A DNA stretch of 64,000 nucleotides from contig NZ_KQ948453.1 in the NCBI RefSeq assembly GCF_001514115.1, forward strand, positions 478,659-542,658. Direction: 5' to 3'. Shown piece after piece: positions 52,793-62,844 of this stretch. The position numbers and the translations under genes were made by a program. How positions within the stretch are numbered: position 1 is the stretch's first letter; the number at the start of each line of letters is the position of its first letter. The notes beneath the pieces were generated by a model. The model did no database searches. It had not been told where the DNA came from and saw nothing but the letters and a program-made list of their open reading frames with translations. The DNA is from Streptomyces olivochromogenes (lineage in GTDB: Bacteria > Actinomycetota > Actinomycetes > Streptomycetales > Streptomycetaceae).

Positions 52793-53892
52793 GCGTGCTC
52801 CAACTCCTGTTCGCCGTGTTGCTGGTGCTCGCCAACGGGTTCTTCGTCGGCGCCGAGTTCGCGCTCGTCTCCGTACGGCGCAGTCAGATCGAACCGCTCG
52901 GGTCCGCGCGGGCCCGCCAGGTCCTGTACGGCCTGGAGCGGCTGCCGCAGATGATGGCGGCGGCCCAGTTCGGCATCACCGTCTGCTCGTTGACGCTCGG
53001 CGCGGTGGCCGAACCGACGGTCGCGCACCTGCTGGAGCCGGTCTTCGAGGCGGTACACCTCCCCGAAGGGGTGATCCACCCCCTCGGATACGTCATCGCG
53101 CTCGCCCTCGTCGTCTTCTTCCACCTCGTCATCGGCGAGATGGTCCCGAAGAACCTGGCGATGGCCGCGCCCGAGAAGACGGCCCTGTGGCTGAGCCCCG
53201 GCCTGGTGGCCTTCGCGCGCCTGTGCCGTCCCGTCACCGTCGCCCTGGGCGCCTGCGCCCGCCTCATCCTGAAACTCTTCCGGGTCGAACCCAAGGACGA
53301 GGTCGAGGCGGTCTTCACGAGCGAGCAGCTCAACCGGCTCGTCGAGGACTCCGGTCAGGCGGGCCTGCTGGATCCCAAGGAGCAGGAACGCCTCGAGGAC
53401 GCCCTGGAACTGGGCTCCCGCCCGGTCACCGACGTCCTCCTGGACCACGGCTCCCTGGTCACCGTCGGCCCCTCCGTCACCCCCGGCCAGGTCGTCGCGC
53501 TCACCGCCCGTACCGGGTACTCCCGGTTCCCGGTCGTCGCGGAGAACGGCGCCTTCATGGGCTATCTGCATGTGAAGGACGTCCTCGACCTGGAGGAGTC
53601 CCAACGGGCGGTTCCCCAGCACCTGTGGCGACACATGACCACCCTGAGCTCCGAACTCCCGCTGGACGACGCCCTGACCGTGATGCGCCGCGCCGCGACG
53701 CACCTCGCGCAGGTCGCGGACGCGTCGGGGAAGGTCCTGGGCCTTGTCGCGCTGGAGGACGTCCTGGAGCTCCTGGTGGGCGAGGTACGCGACCCGGCCC
53801 ATCGGGATGCGGACGCCGACGCTGCCGCTGTGGTCACGCCGCTCACGGAACCCCGCCTCAGCGAGGCCCCGGAGGAGGCCCTGGCAACCTGA
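52789..53892 (+). CDS. CNNM/CorC-type (hemolysin family) membrane protein 2
   Basis: A 367-residue paralogue of the preceding protein. The DUF21 domain has LVLANGFFVGAEFALVSVRRSQ and VIGEMVPKNLA. The CBS pair ends in ALEDVLELLVGEVRDP, and the C-terminal CorC_HlyC domain is missing, the usual shorter partner. The ATG at 52789 overlaps the upstream stop (ATGA), so the pair may form a heteromer. It is followed by repeat-rich non-coding DNA. Confidence 0.9.
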   Translation: MSVLQLLFAVLLVLANGFFVGAEFALVSVRRSQIEPLGSARARQVLYGLERLPQMMAAAQFGITVCSLTLGAVAEPTVAHLLEPVFEAVHLPEGVIHPLGYVIALALVVFFHLVIGEMVPKNLAMAAPEKTALWLSPGLVAFARLCRPVTVALGACARLILKLFRVEPKDEVEAVFTSEQLNRLVEDSGQAGLLDPKEQERLEDALELGSRPVTDVLLDHGSLVTVGPSVTPGQVVALTARTGYSRFPVVAENGAFMGYLHVKDVLDLEESQRAVPQHLWRHMTTLSSELPLDDALTVMRRAATHLAQVADASGKVLGLVALEDVLELLVGEVRDPAHRDADADAAAVVTPLTEPRLSEAPEEALAT

Positions 53893-53903
53893 CGCCCCCG
53901 CGT

Positions 53904-54110
53904 GGGGGGCCGCTCACACAGCTCCCCACGCCCCGGACCGGGGCTGCGCCCCGATGCCCCCTACGCCTGGTTGTTCGGCTGCCGGGTGGCGGGGGTTGCT
54001 CGCGCAGTTCCCCGCGCCCCTGGGCCGGGGCTGCGCCCCGATCGGCTGCCCGCTCCCGGTTGTTCGGCCGCGGGGCGGTGGGGGCCGGTCGCGCAGCTCC
54101 CCACGCCCCT
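53904..54110. repeat. Three tandem intergenic GC-repeat units
   Basis: The core GCGCAG(T/C)TCCCC(G/A)CGCCCC appears at about 53915, 54002 and 54091 with an 86-89 bp period. Between cores lie further shared segments (GGGGCTGCGCCCCGAT, GGTTGTTCGGC). The 261-bp gap between the second CNNM gene and the convergent AAA gene consists almost wholly of these units, which can fold strongly and may also serve as terminators. Confidence 0.65.
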
Positions 54111-54153
54111 GAGAGCCTCGGCGCATCCGGCGTTCGAGGCCGAGGGGCGTTGG

Positions 54154-56019
54154 TCACATCGCCGAAGGGTCCTGGGGGCCCCGGCCCGACAGCACCTCCC
54201 CGTACGCCTGCATGAGGTCCGGCAGCCGGAGTGTCGACAGATCGTCGCGGGAGGGCGTGTTCGGGTAACCGGAGAGACGCAGGTCCCGGTACGCGCAGCT
54301 CTTCTCGTACAGGGTGCGCAGGAACCGGCCGTTGCCGAGTTCGTCGATCCAGCCCTGATCGACCACGTGCCCGGCGATGGAGCGGAGTTCGTCGAGCGCC
54401 TCCTCGTCCCAGATGTCACCGTTCTCGGCGGCGAGCACCTCACCGATGGAGGTCAGTTCCAGGGGGCGGTAGGAGGGGAAGTCGACCCGGGTGGTGAAGC
54501 GGGAGGAGAGGCCGGGATTGGCGGCCAGGAGGCGGTCCATGCCCTCCGGGTAGCCGGCGAGGATGACCACGAGGTGGTCGCGGTTGTCCTCGGCCCGCTT
54601 CAGCAGCACCTGCAGCGCCTCGTCCCCGTACGCGTCCCCCTTGCCGTAGCCCGAGTTCGAGAGCGCGTACGCCTCGTCCACGAAGAGGACTCCACCGATC
54701 GCCGAGTCGATCAGCTCGTTGGCCTTGACGGCGGTCTGGCCCAGGTACTCGCCCACGAGGTCCGCCCGCTGCGCCTCCACGAGGTGGTCACCGCCGAGCA
54801 GACCGAGCGCGTAGAAGACCCGTCCGAGAATGCGAGCCACCGTGGTCTTGCCGGTGCCCGAGGGGCCGGAGAAGACGAAATGGCGCTTCGGGGGCTGGAC
54901 GGGCAGGCCCTGCCCGGCCCGCAGCCGCGCCATGTTCAGCTGCGCCGACAACGCCTTGACCTGGCGCTTCACCGGCTCCAGCCCGACCATGCGCTCCAGT
55001 TCGGCGAGCGCTTCGTCAAGTAAGGCGGGGTCGGTCGGCCCGGCCGGCAACGGCTGCACCGGCACCACGGCCTTCTCGCGCACCACGTCGGTCTCCGGCG
55101 GCAACGCGCCCGGCGGAAGAGGATCGGGCTCCGAGAGCTTCAGGTCGCGGCCCTCGACGCCGAAGAGGGGATCGATCCCGTCGGGGCCGTCCATGACGTC
55201 CTGCCCGACCCCGGCAAGGGTGATCGCCGCGAGGTCGGCGGCGGCATCGTCGTACCCGTCGCCCTCGGAGATCGCGGCCAACCGGGCCGAGGTGTCCATG
55301 AAGGCCGGGTCGACGCGGTGCACCGCCCGGTACAGGGGCAGCGCGGCGGCCGACCGCCCGGTGCCCTCGTGGGCCCGCGCGAGCCAGTACCGCAGCTCCT
55401 TGCGCTGGGGCTGTTCGCTGCGGCAGCGCATCAGCGCGGAGGACAGGAGCGGCTCCGCCTGGCCGAACATCTCCAGGCGGACCCGGGCCATGCCGCCGAA
55501 GAGGCCGGCCTCTATGCCCAGCATGGGGTCGTCGATCAGCGGATCCGTGTGCCGGACCAGCTGCTCCCAGTCCTTGACCAGATAGGCCCGGCAGGCGTGC
55601 AGAAACCGCACCTGATGATCGGCGTCGACCGGCGGCAGCCCGGCGAGAGCACGGTCCAGCTCGGGCACATGGCGGCCGTCCAGCCAGTGCGAGGCGTGCG
55701 CGAGCAGCAGATCGCGCGGGCTCTCCAGCACCGGCTGCACCCACCAGCCCAGCCAGTACCAGGAGTTGAGCGTGCGCCGGTGGCGCGAGCGCTGCTCACC
55801 GAAGCGGTCCCGGTGCCGGAACATCCGTAGCAGCGCGGTCGTCGTGTCCACCCGCAGCGCGTGCAGCCCGAGCCAGCCGTCCGCCATGCCCGGGTCCATC
55901 CGGACCGCGGTGCGGAACTCCTCCTCCGCCTGCGGATAGGCGCCCATGGTGTAGGCGTCCACACCTCGCATCCAGGCGAGGTCGGCCGGGGCCTCCGGGC
56001 CCTGCATGCCGAAGTCCAT
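54154..56019 (-). CDS. CbxX/EccA-like AAA+ ATPase with TPR domain
   Basis: A 621-residue protein of the CbxX/CfqX-SpoVK-EccA group. An N-terminal TPR-like helical domain (about residues 1-270, AYTMGAYPQAEEEFRTAVRMDPGMADGWLGLHAL) is followed by an acidic linker and a C-terminal AAA+ domain. Walker A is FSGPSGTGKTTVA, Walker B is GGVLFVDEAYALS, then sensor and arginine-finger region GLSSRFTTRVDFPSY. EccA proteins help type VII secretion of WXG100 substrates, but no esx or ecc gene lies in the window. The start is ATG 56019 (MDFGMQGPEAPADL) after GGGGGAC. Confidence 0.88.
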   Translation of the reverse strand: MDFGMQGPEAPADLAWMRGVDAYTMGAYPQAEEEFRTAVRMDPGMADGWLGLHALRVDTTTALLRMFRHRDRFGEQRSRHRRTLNSWYWLGWWVQPVLESPRDLLLAHASHWLDGRHVPELDRALAGLPPVDADHQVRFLHACRAYLVKDWEQLVRHTDPLIDDPMLGIEAGLFGGMARVRLEMFGQAEPLLSSALMRCRSEQPQRKELRYWLARAHEGTGRSAAALPLYRAVHRVDPAFMDTSARLAAISEGDGYDDAAADLAAITLAGVGQDVMDGPDGIDPLFGVEGRDLKLSEPDPLPPGALPPETDVVREKAVVPVQPLPAGPTDPALLDEALAELERMVGLEPVKRQVKALSAQLNMARLRAGQGLPVQPPKRHFVFSGPSGTGKTTVARILGRVFYALGLLGGDHLVEAQRADLVGEYLGQTAVKANELIDSAIGGVLFVDEAYALSNSGYGKGDAYGDEALQVLLKRAEDNRDHLVVILAGYPEGMDRLLAANPGLSSRFTTRVDFPSYRPLELTSIGEVLAAENGDIWDEEALDELRSIAGHVVDQGWIDELGNGRFLRTLYEKSCAYRDLRLSGYPNTPSRDDLSTLRLPDLMQAYGEVLSGRGPQDPSAM

Positions 56020-56303
56020 CACGTCCCCCACAAACCGTGCCCCCGATGGTTCTCCGAACGGGCCGGTGCCCGTCGGCAGCTTTGGTCGAACCCCTGTGCC
56101 GCGGACGGGAGTTGCACCGGTGCGCAGAGCAGCCGTCCGAAGGTCGCACCGAGAGGCATCGTACCTGCGGTTCATGGGCGTGCCGAAGGGTGCCGCACGC
56201 CTCGTTCCACGAGGTGGGAGCAGATGGGGCGCACTTGACTCGGTGACCGAGGGTGAGCGAATCGCGGCGCGGAGCGCCCGAAAAGAGAGGGTGTGGGCAG
56301 AAC

Positions 56304-56339
56304 GAAGCCCCCGATCACGGGGGAACAACCGGGGGCTTC
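56304..56339 (-). terminator. Terminator of the uridine-kinase-like gene
   Basis: GAAGCCCCCG (56304-56313) and CGGGGGCTTC (56330-56339) form a perfect 10-bp stem with a 16-nt loop. It lies 116 nt after the stop of the minus-strand kinase gene, in a 435-bp gap (56020-56454) that otherwise should contain the AAA gene promoter. No ORF with good coding features is present in the gap. Confidence 0.65.
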
Positions 56340-56454
56340 GCGACTGCGGGCGGCTTCGAAAGACCGCACATTCAGAACGTAAGTCCTGTACGGCCCCCCG
56401 GTCAAGCCGAGTTGAGGCACTGAGGGAACTTCCCTCGCAGGGCTCTTCACAAGT

Positions 56455-57198
56455 TCAGCACATTGCGGATGATCCGTCACCGTGAGTGAGGGGCTGGTCC
56501 GGTCCAGCGGTCTCAGTGGGTCCCGAAAACACCTCGTATCCCTCAGAACACTGCCGCACCAGAAGATCGGCAAAGGGTTTTGAGGGATCCTCGACGAAGT
56601 GCTGACGCTCGGCGGCGACCCACCCGGCCCAGAACGCGCTCTGCGCCTCGCCGTCCCGTCGCCGCCCTCGTGTCCAGGCCTCGTCGCGCGCCAGTTCCAT
56701 CCACAGCAGCCGCGCGAGATACGGGCGCAGCGCCCGGCGCCCGGCGCCGACCCCCTCCAGCAGGATCACGGGCGCGGGCGGCAGTTCGCGGACCGGACCG
56801 AAGGCGCGGGCGCTCCAGTCGTACGGGAGGTAGCGCGCCGTCTCGCCCCGGCTCAGCGGCTCGACCACCTGGCCCAGCAGCCGCCGGGTCCAGCCGAACA
56901 GCTCCTCGTGCGTCGCGATGTCGTCGAGATGCAGCACGGGCGCGTCGCCCAGTGCCGCGGCCAGCCGTCCGGCGAAGGTGGTCTTCCCGGAGCCGGCGTG
57001 CCCGTCGACACCGATCAGGCGGACGGGTCCGCAGGAGGGCGGCAGGGCGCGCAGGCGCGCGGCGAGGTCGCGGATGACGGTTCCCGAGGTGCGGTGAGGC
57101 GCGGGCGCATCCGCCCGGCGGGCACACGCACCCCTGTACGGGGAACACTCTAGCGGCGGCCGGCGCGCCCCCGCCGGAACCGAGGCGTCGCAGGTCAT
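56455..57198 (-). CDS. Uridine kinase-like P-loop NTPase
   Basis: A 247-residue P-loop protein. VRLIGVDGHAGSGKTTFAGRLAAAL carries Walker A. VLHLDDIATHEELFGWTRRLL, WSARAFGP and VILLEGVGAGRRALRPYL resemble the uridine kinase/PRK family. It could phosphorylate a nucleoside or a pantothenate-like small molecule, and the substrate is unproven. The ATG at 57198 is the best in-frame start, yet conservation probably begins only at VIRDLAARL (about residue 44). A good -10, TAGAGT, lies inside the assumed N-terminal coding region (57152-57147), so the start is uncertain. Confidence 0.75.
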   Translation of the reverse strand: MTCDASVPAGARRPPLECSPYRGACARRADAPAPHRTSGTVIRDLAARLRALPPSCGPVRLIGVDGHAGSGKTTFAGRLAAALGDAPVLHLDDIATHEELFGWTRRLLGQVVEPLSRGETARYLPYDWSARAFGPVRELPPAPVILLEGVGAGRRALRPYLARLLWMELARDEAWTRGRRRDGEAQSAFWAGWVAAERQHFVEDPSKPFADLLVRQCSEGYEVFSGPTETAGPDQPLTHGDGSSAMC

Positions 57199-57211
57199 GC
57201 CAGTGGTTCCG

Positions 57212-57223
57212 ACCAATATTGGT
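57212..57223. promoter_or_regulatory. Palindrome ACCAATATTGGT in divergent promoter
   Basis: A perfect 12-bp AT-rich palindrome lies between the divergent kinase-like and C39 peptidase genes, just upstream of the kinase ATG. It could be an operator. Confidence 0.4.
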
Positions 57224-57317
57224 GGGCGCGGCACAGGTCGAAGTGCTGGCAGGAGCCGCCTTCCACCGTCCATAGTGGGGAGCCGCCGCTTCCGGACGAA
57301 CTGGGGGTTCCCCACCC

Positions 57318-58676
57318 ATGACCAGAGCTTCAGAGCCGTCCCGCAGAGCCCTCCTGGCCGTGGCGGTCGCCGCGGCGGCGGCCGCCACCGCGGGCAGCGC
57401 GGCCGCGGCCACCCGGGCCGGGGCCGCGCACACGCACGCGGGTCCGGGCCTCGTGGACAACCGGGCCTGGACCTCGTACGCCGACTGGCGGACCGGCACC
57501 GCGAAGGGCACGCGGGCCCTCGCGGCCGCCCGTCCCGGCCTGGTGATCGAGACCCCGGCCGGCACCGCGGACTACACCGACCCGCACACCGGGAAGACCG
57601 TGACCTGGGAGTACGCGACCTGGACCTCCCCGGTCCACCGGCTCACCGTCCCCGCCACCGAGGCCATCGCCTCCTGGAACGCGCACACCCCGGCGGCCAC
57701 CTGGCTCCAGGTCGAGCTCACGGGCACGTACTCCGACGGCACCGCCACTCCCTGGTACGTGATGGGCCGCTGGGCGGCCGGCGACCAGGACATCAAGCGG
57801 ACCTCCGTGGACGATCAGAAGGACGGCAAGAGCAGTATCTGGACGGACACCTTCGCGATCGACGACGCGGCCTCGGGCCTGCGCCTCGTCTCGTACCGGC
57901 TCCGTCTGACCCTGTACCGCACCCCGAAGTCCGGGCTGACGCCCACCGTGTGGCGGCTCGGCGCGATGGGCTCCGACATCCCCGACCGCTTCACCGTCCC
58001 GGCCTCCACCCCCGGGCTCGTGAAGGAGTTGACGGTTCCGCGCTACTCCCAGGAGATCCACGCGGGCCAGTACCCCGAGTACGACAACGGCGGCGAGGCC
58101 TGGTGCAGCCCCACCTCCTCGCAGATGATCATCGAGCACTGGGGACGCAGGCCCACAGCCGAGCAACTCGCCTGGGTCGACCCGACTTTCGCCGACCCGC
58201 AGGTCTGCCACGCGGCCCGCTTCACCTACGACTACCAGTACGGCGGCTGCGGCAACTGGCCCTTCAACGCGGCGTACGCGGCGACGTACAAGGACCTCCA
58301 GGGGGTGGTCACCCGCCTCCGCTCGCTCACCGACCTGGAGAAGCTGATCGCCGCCGGTATCCCGGCCATAACGTCCCAGTCGTTCCTGAAGTCCGAGCTG
58401 ACGGGGGCGGGGTACGGGACCTCGGGCCACCTCATGACCGTCATCGGATTCACCGCGGGCGGCGATGTGATCGCCAACGACCCCGCCTCGCCGGGCGACG
58501 ACGCCGTGCGCCGGGTCTACAAGCGGTCCGAGTGGGAGAACATCTGGCTCCGTACCAAGAGGTACAACGCCTCCGGGAACGTCGTCTCCGGTACGGGCGG
58601 GGTCTGCTACCTGTACTTCCCGGCGAATCCGTCGGCGGGGCAGCGCGAGGCGCTCAAGGCGGTCGGAGTCCGTTGA
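57318..58676 (+). CDS. Secreted C39-like peptidase family protein
   Basis: A 452-residue exported protein. The twin-arginine-like signal SRRALLAVAVAAAAAATAGSAAAA starts at residue 8. An N-terminal beta-rich domain (WTSYADWRTGTAKG to TLYRTPKSG) precedes a papain-like C39/NlpC-type peptidase domain. The catalytic Cys is in GGEAWCSPTSSQM, His in TSGHLMTVIGF and Asp in VIANDPASPGDD. Its target (peptide bonds or other amides in the wall or environment) is unknown. ATG 57318. It is convergent with the M1 peptidase gene. Confidence 0.86.
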   Translation: MTRASEPSRRALLAVAVAAAAAATAGSAAAATRAGAAHTHAGPGLVDNRAWTSYADWRTGTAKGTRALAAARPGLVIETPAGTADYTDPHTGKTVTWEYATWTSPVHRLTVPATEAIASWNAHTPAATWLQVELTGTYSDGTATPWYVMGRWAAGDQDIKRTSVDDQKDGKSSIWTDTFAIDDAASGLRLVSYRLRLTLYRTPKSGLTPTVWRLGAMGSDIPDRFTVPASTPGLVKELTVPRYSQEIHAGQYPEYDNGGEAWCSPTSSQMIIEHWGRRPTAEQLAWVDPTFADPQVCHAARFTYDYQYGGCGNWPFNAAYAATYKDLQGVVTRLRSLTDLEKLIAAGIPAITSQSFLKSELTGAGYGTSGHLMTVIGFTAGGDVIANDPASPGDDAVRRVYKRSEWENIWLRTKRYNASGNVVSGTGGVCYLYFPANPSAGQREALKAVGVR

Positions 58677-58678
58677 GC

Positions 58679-58709
58679 GAGGGGGCGACCCCCGTGGTGC
58701 CGCCCCCTC
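58679..58709. terminator. Convergent terminator C39/M1 peptidase genes
   Basis: GAGGGGGCG (58679-58687) pairs with CGCCCCCTC (58701-58709) around a 13-nt loop between the two convergent stops. Confidence 0.75.
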
Positions 58710-58739
58710 ACTCAGCCGTGGGCCCGCGGCCGTGGACCC

Positions 58740-60239
58740 TCAGCCCTGGACCGGGTTGACCACCCAGTCCGGGTGATGGGGCATCGGCGGGGTCTTGGCA
58801 CCGTAGAGCCACGGGTGCAGGAAACCGTCGAGGTCCTGGCCCGCGACCTTGGACGCGAGGTCGACGTAGTCCTGGGTGTCGGCGGTCTTTCCGCGGTACT
58901 GGGTGACCCAGGCCCGCTCGATCTTCCCGAACGTCTCCTGGCCGACCTTCTCGCGCAGCGCGTACAGGACGAGCGTCGAGCCGTCGTACCGCATCCGCTT
59001 GAAGAGGTTCGGTTCGGTCGGTTCGGCGGGGGCGCCGTAGTCGTGGCGCCACTGGTCGTGGCTCGCGTACGCAGTCTTCATCGCGGCCTCGAAGCTGTCG
59101 CCGCCGTGCGCCTGCGAGTACAGCCGCTCGTAGAAGCGGGCGTGGCCCTCGCTCAGCCACAGGTCGGACCAGCTCTTGATGCCCACGCTGTCGCCGGTCC
59201 ACTGGTGGGTGAGCTCGTGCACCAGGTTGCGCTCGGCGCCGACCCGGTCGCCGAGCAGGTCGGCCTTCGGGATCAGGGAGAGCGTCTGTGTCTCCAGGGC
59301 CACGCCCAGGTCGGTGTCGCCGACGAGGAGGCCGTAGCGGTTGAAGGGGTAGGGGCCGAGCCGCTCCTCCAGCCACGCGATGTGGTCGGCCGTGAGCTTG
59401 CGGTACTGCTCGGTCGAGGCGACCAGGTCGTCCGGGACCACATCGCGGATCGGCAGCCCGTGCGGCCCGGTGCTGTCGACGAAGGTGAACCTGCCGATCG
59501 CCAGCTGGGCGAGCTGGGTGGCCACGGGCTGCTCGGAGTCGTACGTCCACTTCACGCGCCCGTCGGCCTGCTCGGCGCGGCCGGTGAGCTTGCCGCCCGC
59601 GACGGCCGTGAGGCCCGGCGGGGTGGTGACGCGGAAGGTGATCGGGGCGCGCTGGCTCGGGTGGTCGTTCGACGGGAAGATCATCTTGGCGCCGTCGGGC
59701 TGCGGGTACAGCACCGTGCCGTCCGGCGTGGGGATCCAGCCGTAGTCCTCGATGGCGTCGTCGCGGTGCCGTATCAGGGTCGGGTCGGCGGTGTAGGTGA
59801 CCTTGACCGTGAAGGGCTTGCCCTTGGCGAGCGGCTCGGCCGGGGTGATCACCAGTTCGTCGCCGTCGCGCACGGCCTGCGCGGTCGTCCCGTCCACGGT
59901 CACCGTGTGCAGGGTGTTGCCCGCGAAGTCCAGGTCGAAGCGGGACAGGGCCTGGGTGGCGGTCGCCTTGACCGTCGTGGCGGCCTCGAAGGGCGTCCTG
60001 GGTGCCTGCCAGTCGAAGTCGAGGAGGTAGCGGTTCACCTTGTAGCCGCCGTTGCCGTCGAGCGGGAAGATCGGGTCGCCGAGGCCCGGCGCACCCGGGG
60101 AGGGCGCGGCGGACGGGGACGTGGGGGCGGACGGGGAGCCGGCGGCTTGCGAGACCGGTCCCGTCAGGGCGGCTGCCACCGTGATCGCCGCCGCCAGAGC
60201 GAGGCGGGCGCTGCGGCGAGGCGTCCGGAACGGGCTCAT
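58740..60239 (-). CDS. Secreted M1-family metallopeptidase
   Basis: A 499-residue gluzincin. The signal peptide (FRTPRRSARLALAAAITVAAALTGPVSQAAG) is followed by a Ser/Pro linker, an M1 N-terminal beta domain (NRYLLDFDWQAPRTPFEAATTVKATA) and the catalytic domain. The zinc site is HELTHQW with the third ligand Glu 18 residues on, in WLSEGHARFYE. The exopeptidase motif appears as GVALETQTLS. The C-terminal helical domain of full aminopeptidase N is absent, as in the short secreted M1 proteins of Streptomyces. The start ATG 60239 follows AAAGG; the longer frame to 60287 is unlikely. Confidence 0.9.
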   Translation of the reverse strand: MSPFRTPRRSARLALAAAITVAAALTGPVSQAAGSPSAPTSPSAAPSPGAPGLGDPIFPLDGNGGYKVNRYLLDFDWQAPRTPFEAATTVKATATQALSRFDLDFAGNTLHTVTVDGTTAQAVRDGDELVITPAEPLAKGKPFTVKVTYTADPTLIRHRDDAIEDYGWIPTPDGTVLYPQPDGAKMIFPSNDHPSQRAPITFRVTTPPGLTAVAGGKLTGRAEQADGRVKWTYDSEQPVATQLAQLAIGRFTFVDSTGPHGLPIRDVVPDDLVASTEQYRKLTADHIAWLEERLGPYPFNRYGLLVGDTDLGVALETQTLSLIPKADLLGDRVGAERNLVHELTHQWTGDSVGIKSWSDLWLSEGHARFYERLYSQAHGGDSFEAAMKTAYASHDQWRHDYGAPAEPTEPNLFKRMRYDGSTLVLYALREKVGQETFGKIERAWVTQYRGKTADTQDYVDLASKVAGQDLDGFLHPWLYGAKTPPMPHHPDWVVNPVQG

Positions 60240-60485
60240 CGAGGACCTTTCGGTTGGCTGACCACTGTCCTGTGAGGAGACCCACACCCCTGGCGCATCG
60301 TTGCCGAGAAGCGAGGTATTCGAAGGTGGTCGAAGTGTCCGGCGTGTCCCGTCGAGGCGTTCGAGGTGCCCGGGGTGACCCAGGTCTCTACCGCTGAAAC
60401 CCGTTCCGGTGGCAAGGTGGTCGGGTCGGTGGGGAGCCGGCGTGAGGCGGGGGATGCCACCGCACCACTACGTCAGCGAGAAGAC

Positions 60486-60632
60486 ATGACCGCGAGCTCC
60501 GCCACCGCCACCCGACTCCGCGCCCGCACCGGCGGCCCCAAGGACGACGGCCCCAAGATCCTCGAACACGTCGCGGGCTGGACCTTCGTCGTGGTCCTCG
60601 CGATGCTCGTCACCCAGCTCGGCCTGCTGTGA
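60486..60632 (+). CDS. Small SCO1431-like membrane protein
   Basis: A 48-residue protein with a basic/hydrophilic N-terminus (MTASSATATRLRARTGGPKDDGPKILEHV) and one C-terminal transmembrane helix (AGWTFVVVLAMLVTQLGLL). It matches my memory of the small SCO1431 family found beside the M1 peptidase and TetR genes in streptomycetes. The ATG at 60486 is chosen because residues upstream in frame are not protein-like. Function is unknown. Its small size makes it easy to miss in gene prediction. Confidence 0.7.
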   Translation: MTASSATATRLRARTGGPKDDGPKILEHVAGWTFVVVLAMLVTQLGLL

Positions 60633-60802
60633 ACCGGACCGGCGGCCCTGCTGTGAACTGAACCGGCGGACGCCAGGGCGCGCTGAGCCCGCACGACAGT
60701 TTCCCCCAAGACCGCGCCCGGTCGATCAGAGTCGAACGAGTGGGTGGTACCGGTCTGCCATACTGCCAACGTCCCGCTGGCAGTCGGAGACTAGGGCTGG
60801 AA

Positions 60803-61462
60803 TTGAATCATAGTCAACAGCGCGCCGTCGACCGCCCCCGGGCGCGCGGCACCGATCGCTCACTGGCGCGCCGCGCCGAACTCATCGCCATCGGGCGGAA
60901 GTTGTTCGCCGACACGTCCTACGACGCGCTGTCGATGGATGACATCGCACGCCAGGCGCATGTCGCCAAAGGGCTGATCTACTACTACTTCAAGTCCAAG
61001 CGTGGCTATTACCTGGCGATCGTCGAGGACTCGGTCGCGGACCTGGTCTCCCGGGCGGCGAGCGGACTCGAACTGCCCCCGGTCGAGCGGGTGCACCGCA
61101 CCATCGACGGCTATCTGCGCTACGCCGAGCACAACCAGGCCGCGTACCGCACGATCATCACCGGCGGAGTCGGCTTCGACACCGATGTGCAGACCATCCG
61201 CGAGGGCGTGCGCGAGGTCATCGTCGAGACCATCGCCGAAGGGGCTTACGGCAGACGCAAGATAGCGCCGCTGCCCCGTATGGCGCTGCTCGGCTGGCTC
61301 TACAGCGTCGAGGGCGCGACCCTCGACTGGATCGGCAACCCGGCCCTGCCGCGTGACACGGTCCGCGAGCTGCTGGTGAAGATGCTGGGCGGCGCGATGC
61401 GCGCGGTCGAGGAGGTCGACCCCGCCTACCCGGCCCCGCGGCCGGCCCGCCGGGAGACCTGA
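60803..61462 (+). CDS. TetR-family transcriptional regulator
   Basis: A 219-residue TetR regulator. The N-terminal helix-turn-helix reads RRAELIAIGRKLFADTSYDALSMDDIARQAHVAKGLIYYYFKSKRGYY, and the all-helical ligand domain follows (IDGYLRYAEHNQAAYRTIITGGVGFDTDVQTI). A TTG at 60803, just after CTGGA, gives LNHSQQRAVDRPRARG, which fits the family N-terminus better than the upstream ATG at 60740. TAGGGC lies about 9 nt before the TTG, so a short leader is possible. Neighbours are a tiny membrane protein and a convergent chitinase gene. Confidence 0.85.
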   Translation: MNHSQQRAVDRPRARGTDRSLARRAELIAIGRKLFADTSYDALSMDDIARQAHVAKGLIYYYFKSKRGYYLAIVEDSVADLVSRAASGLELPPVERVHRTIDGYLRYAEHNQAAYRTIITGGVGFDTDVQTIREGVREVIVETIAEGAYGRRKIAPLPRMALLGWLYSVEGATLDWIGNPALPRDTVRELLVKMLGGAMRAVEEVDPAYPAPRPARRET

Positions 61463-61466
61463 GTGA

Positions 61467-61494
61467 GGGCCGGGGGCAATCGAACCCCCGGCCC
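61467..61494. terminator. Convergent terminator tetR/chitinase
   Basis: GGGCCGGGGG (61467-61476) pairs with CCCCCGGCCC (61485-61494), a perfect 10-bp stem with an 8-nt loop between the two convergent stops. Confidence 0.85.
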
Positions 61495-61512
61495 GACTCG
61501 TGTACGGCACCG

Positions 61513-62754
<1,242 letters not shown>

Positions 62755-62844
62755 CGGTTCTCCTCGTGGGGGAGGGGAGTGTGGGGGAGGCATGCTGGGA
62801 CCTGCGCGTGCTGTTTGGCATGAACGCGGTGAGGCGTTGACGGA

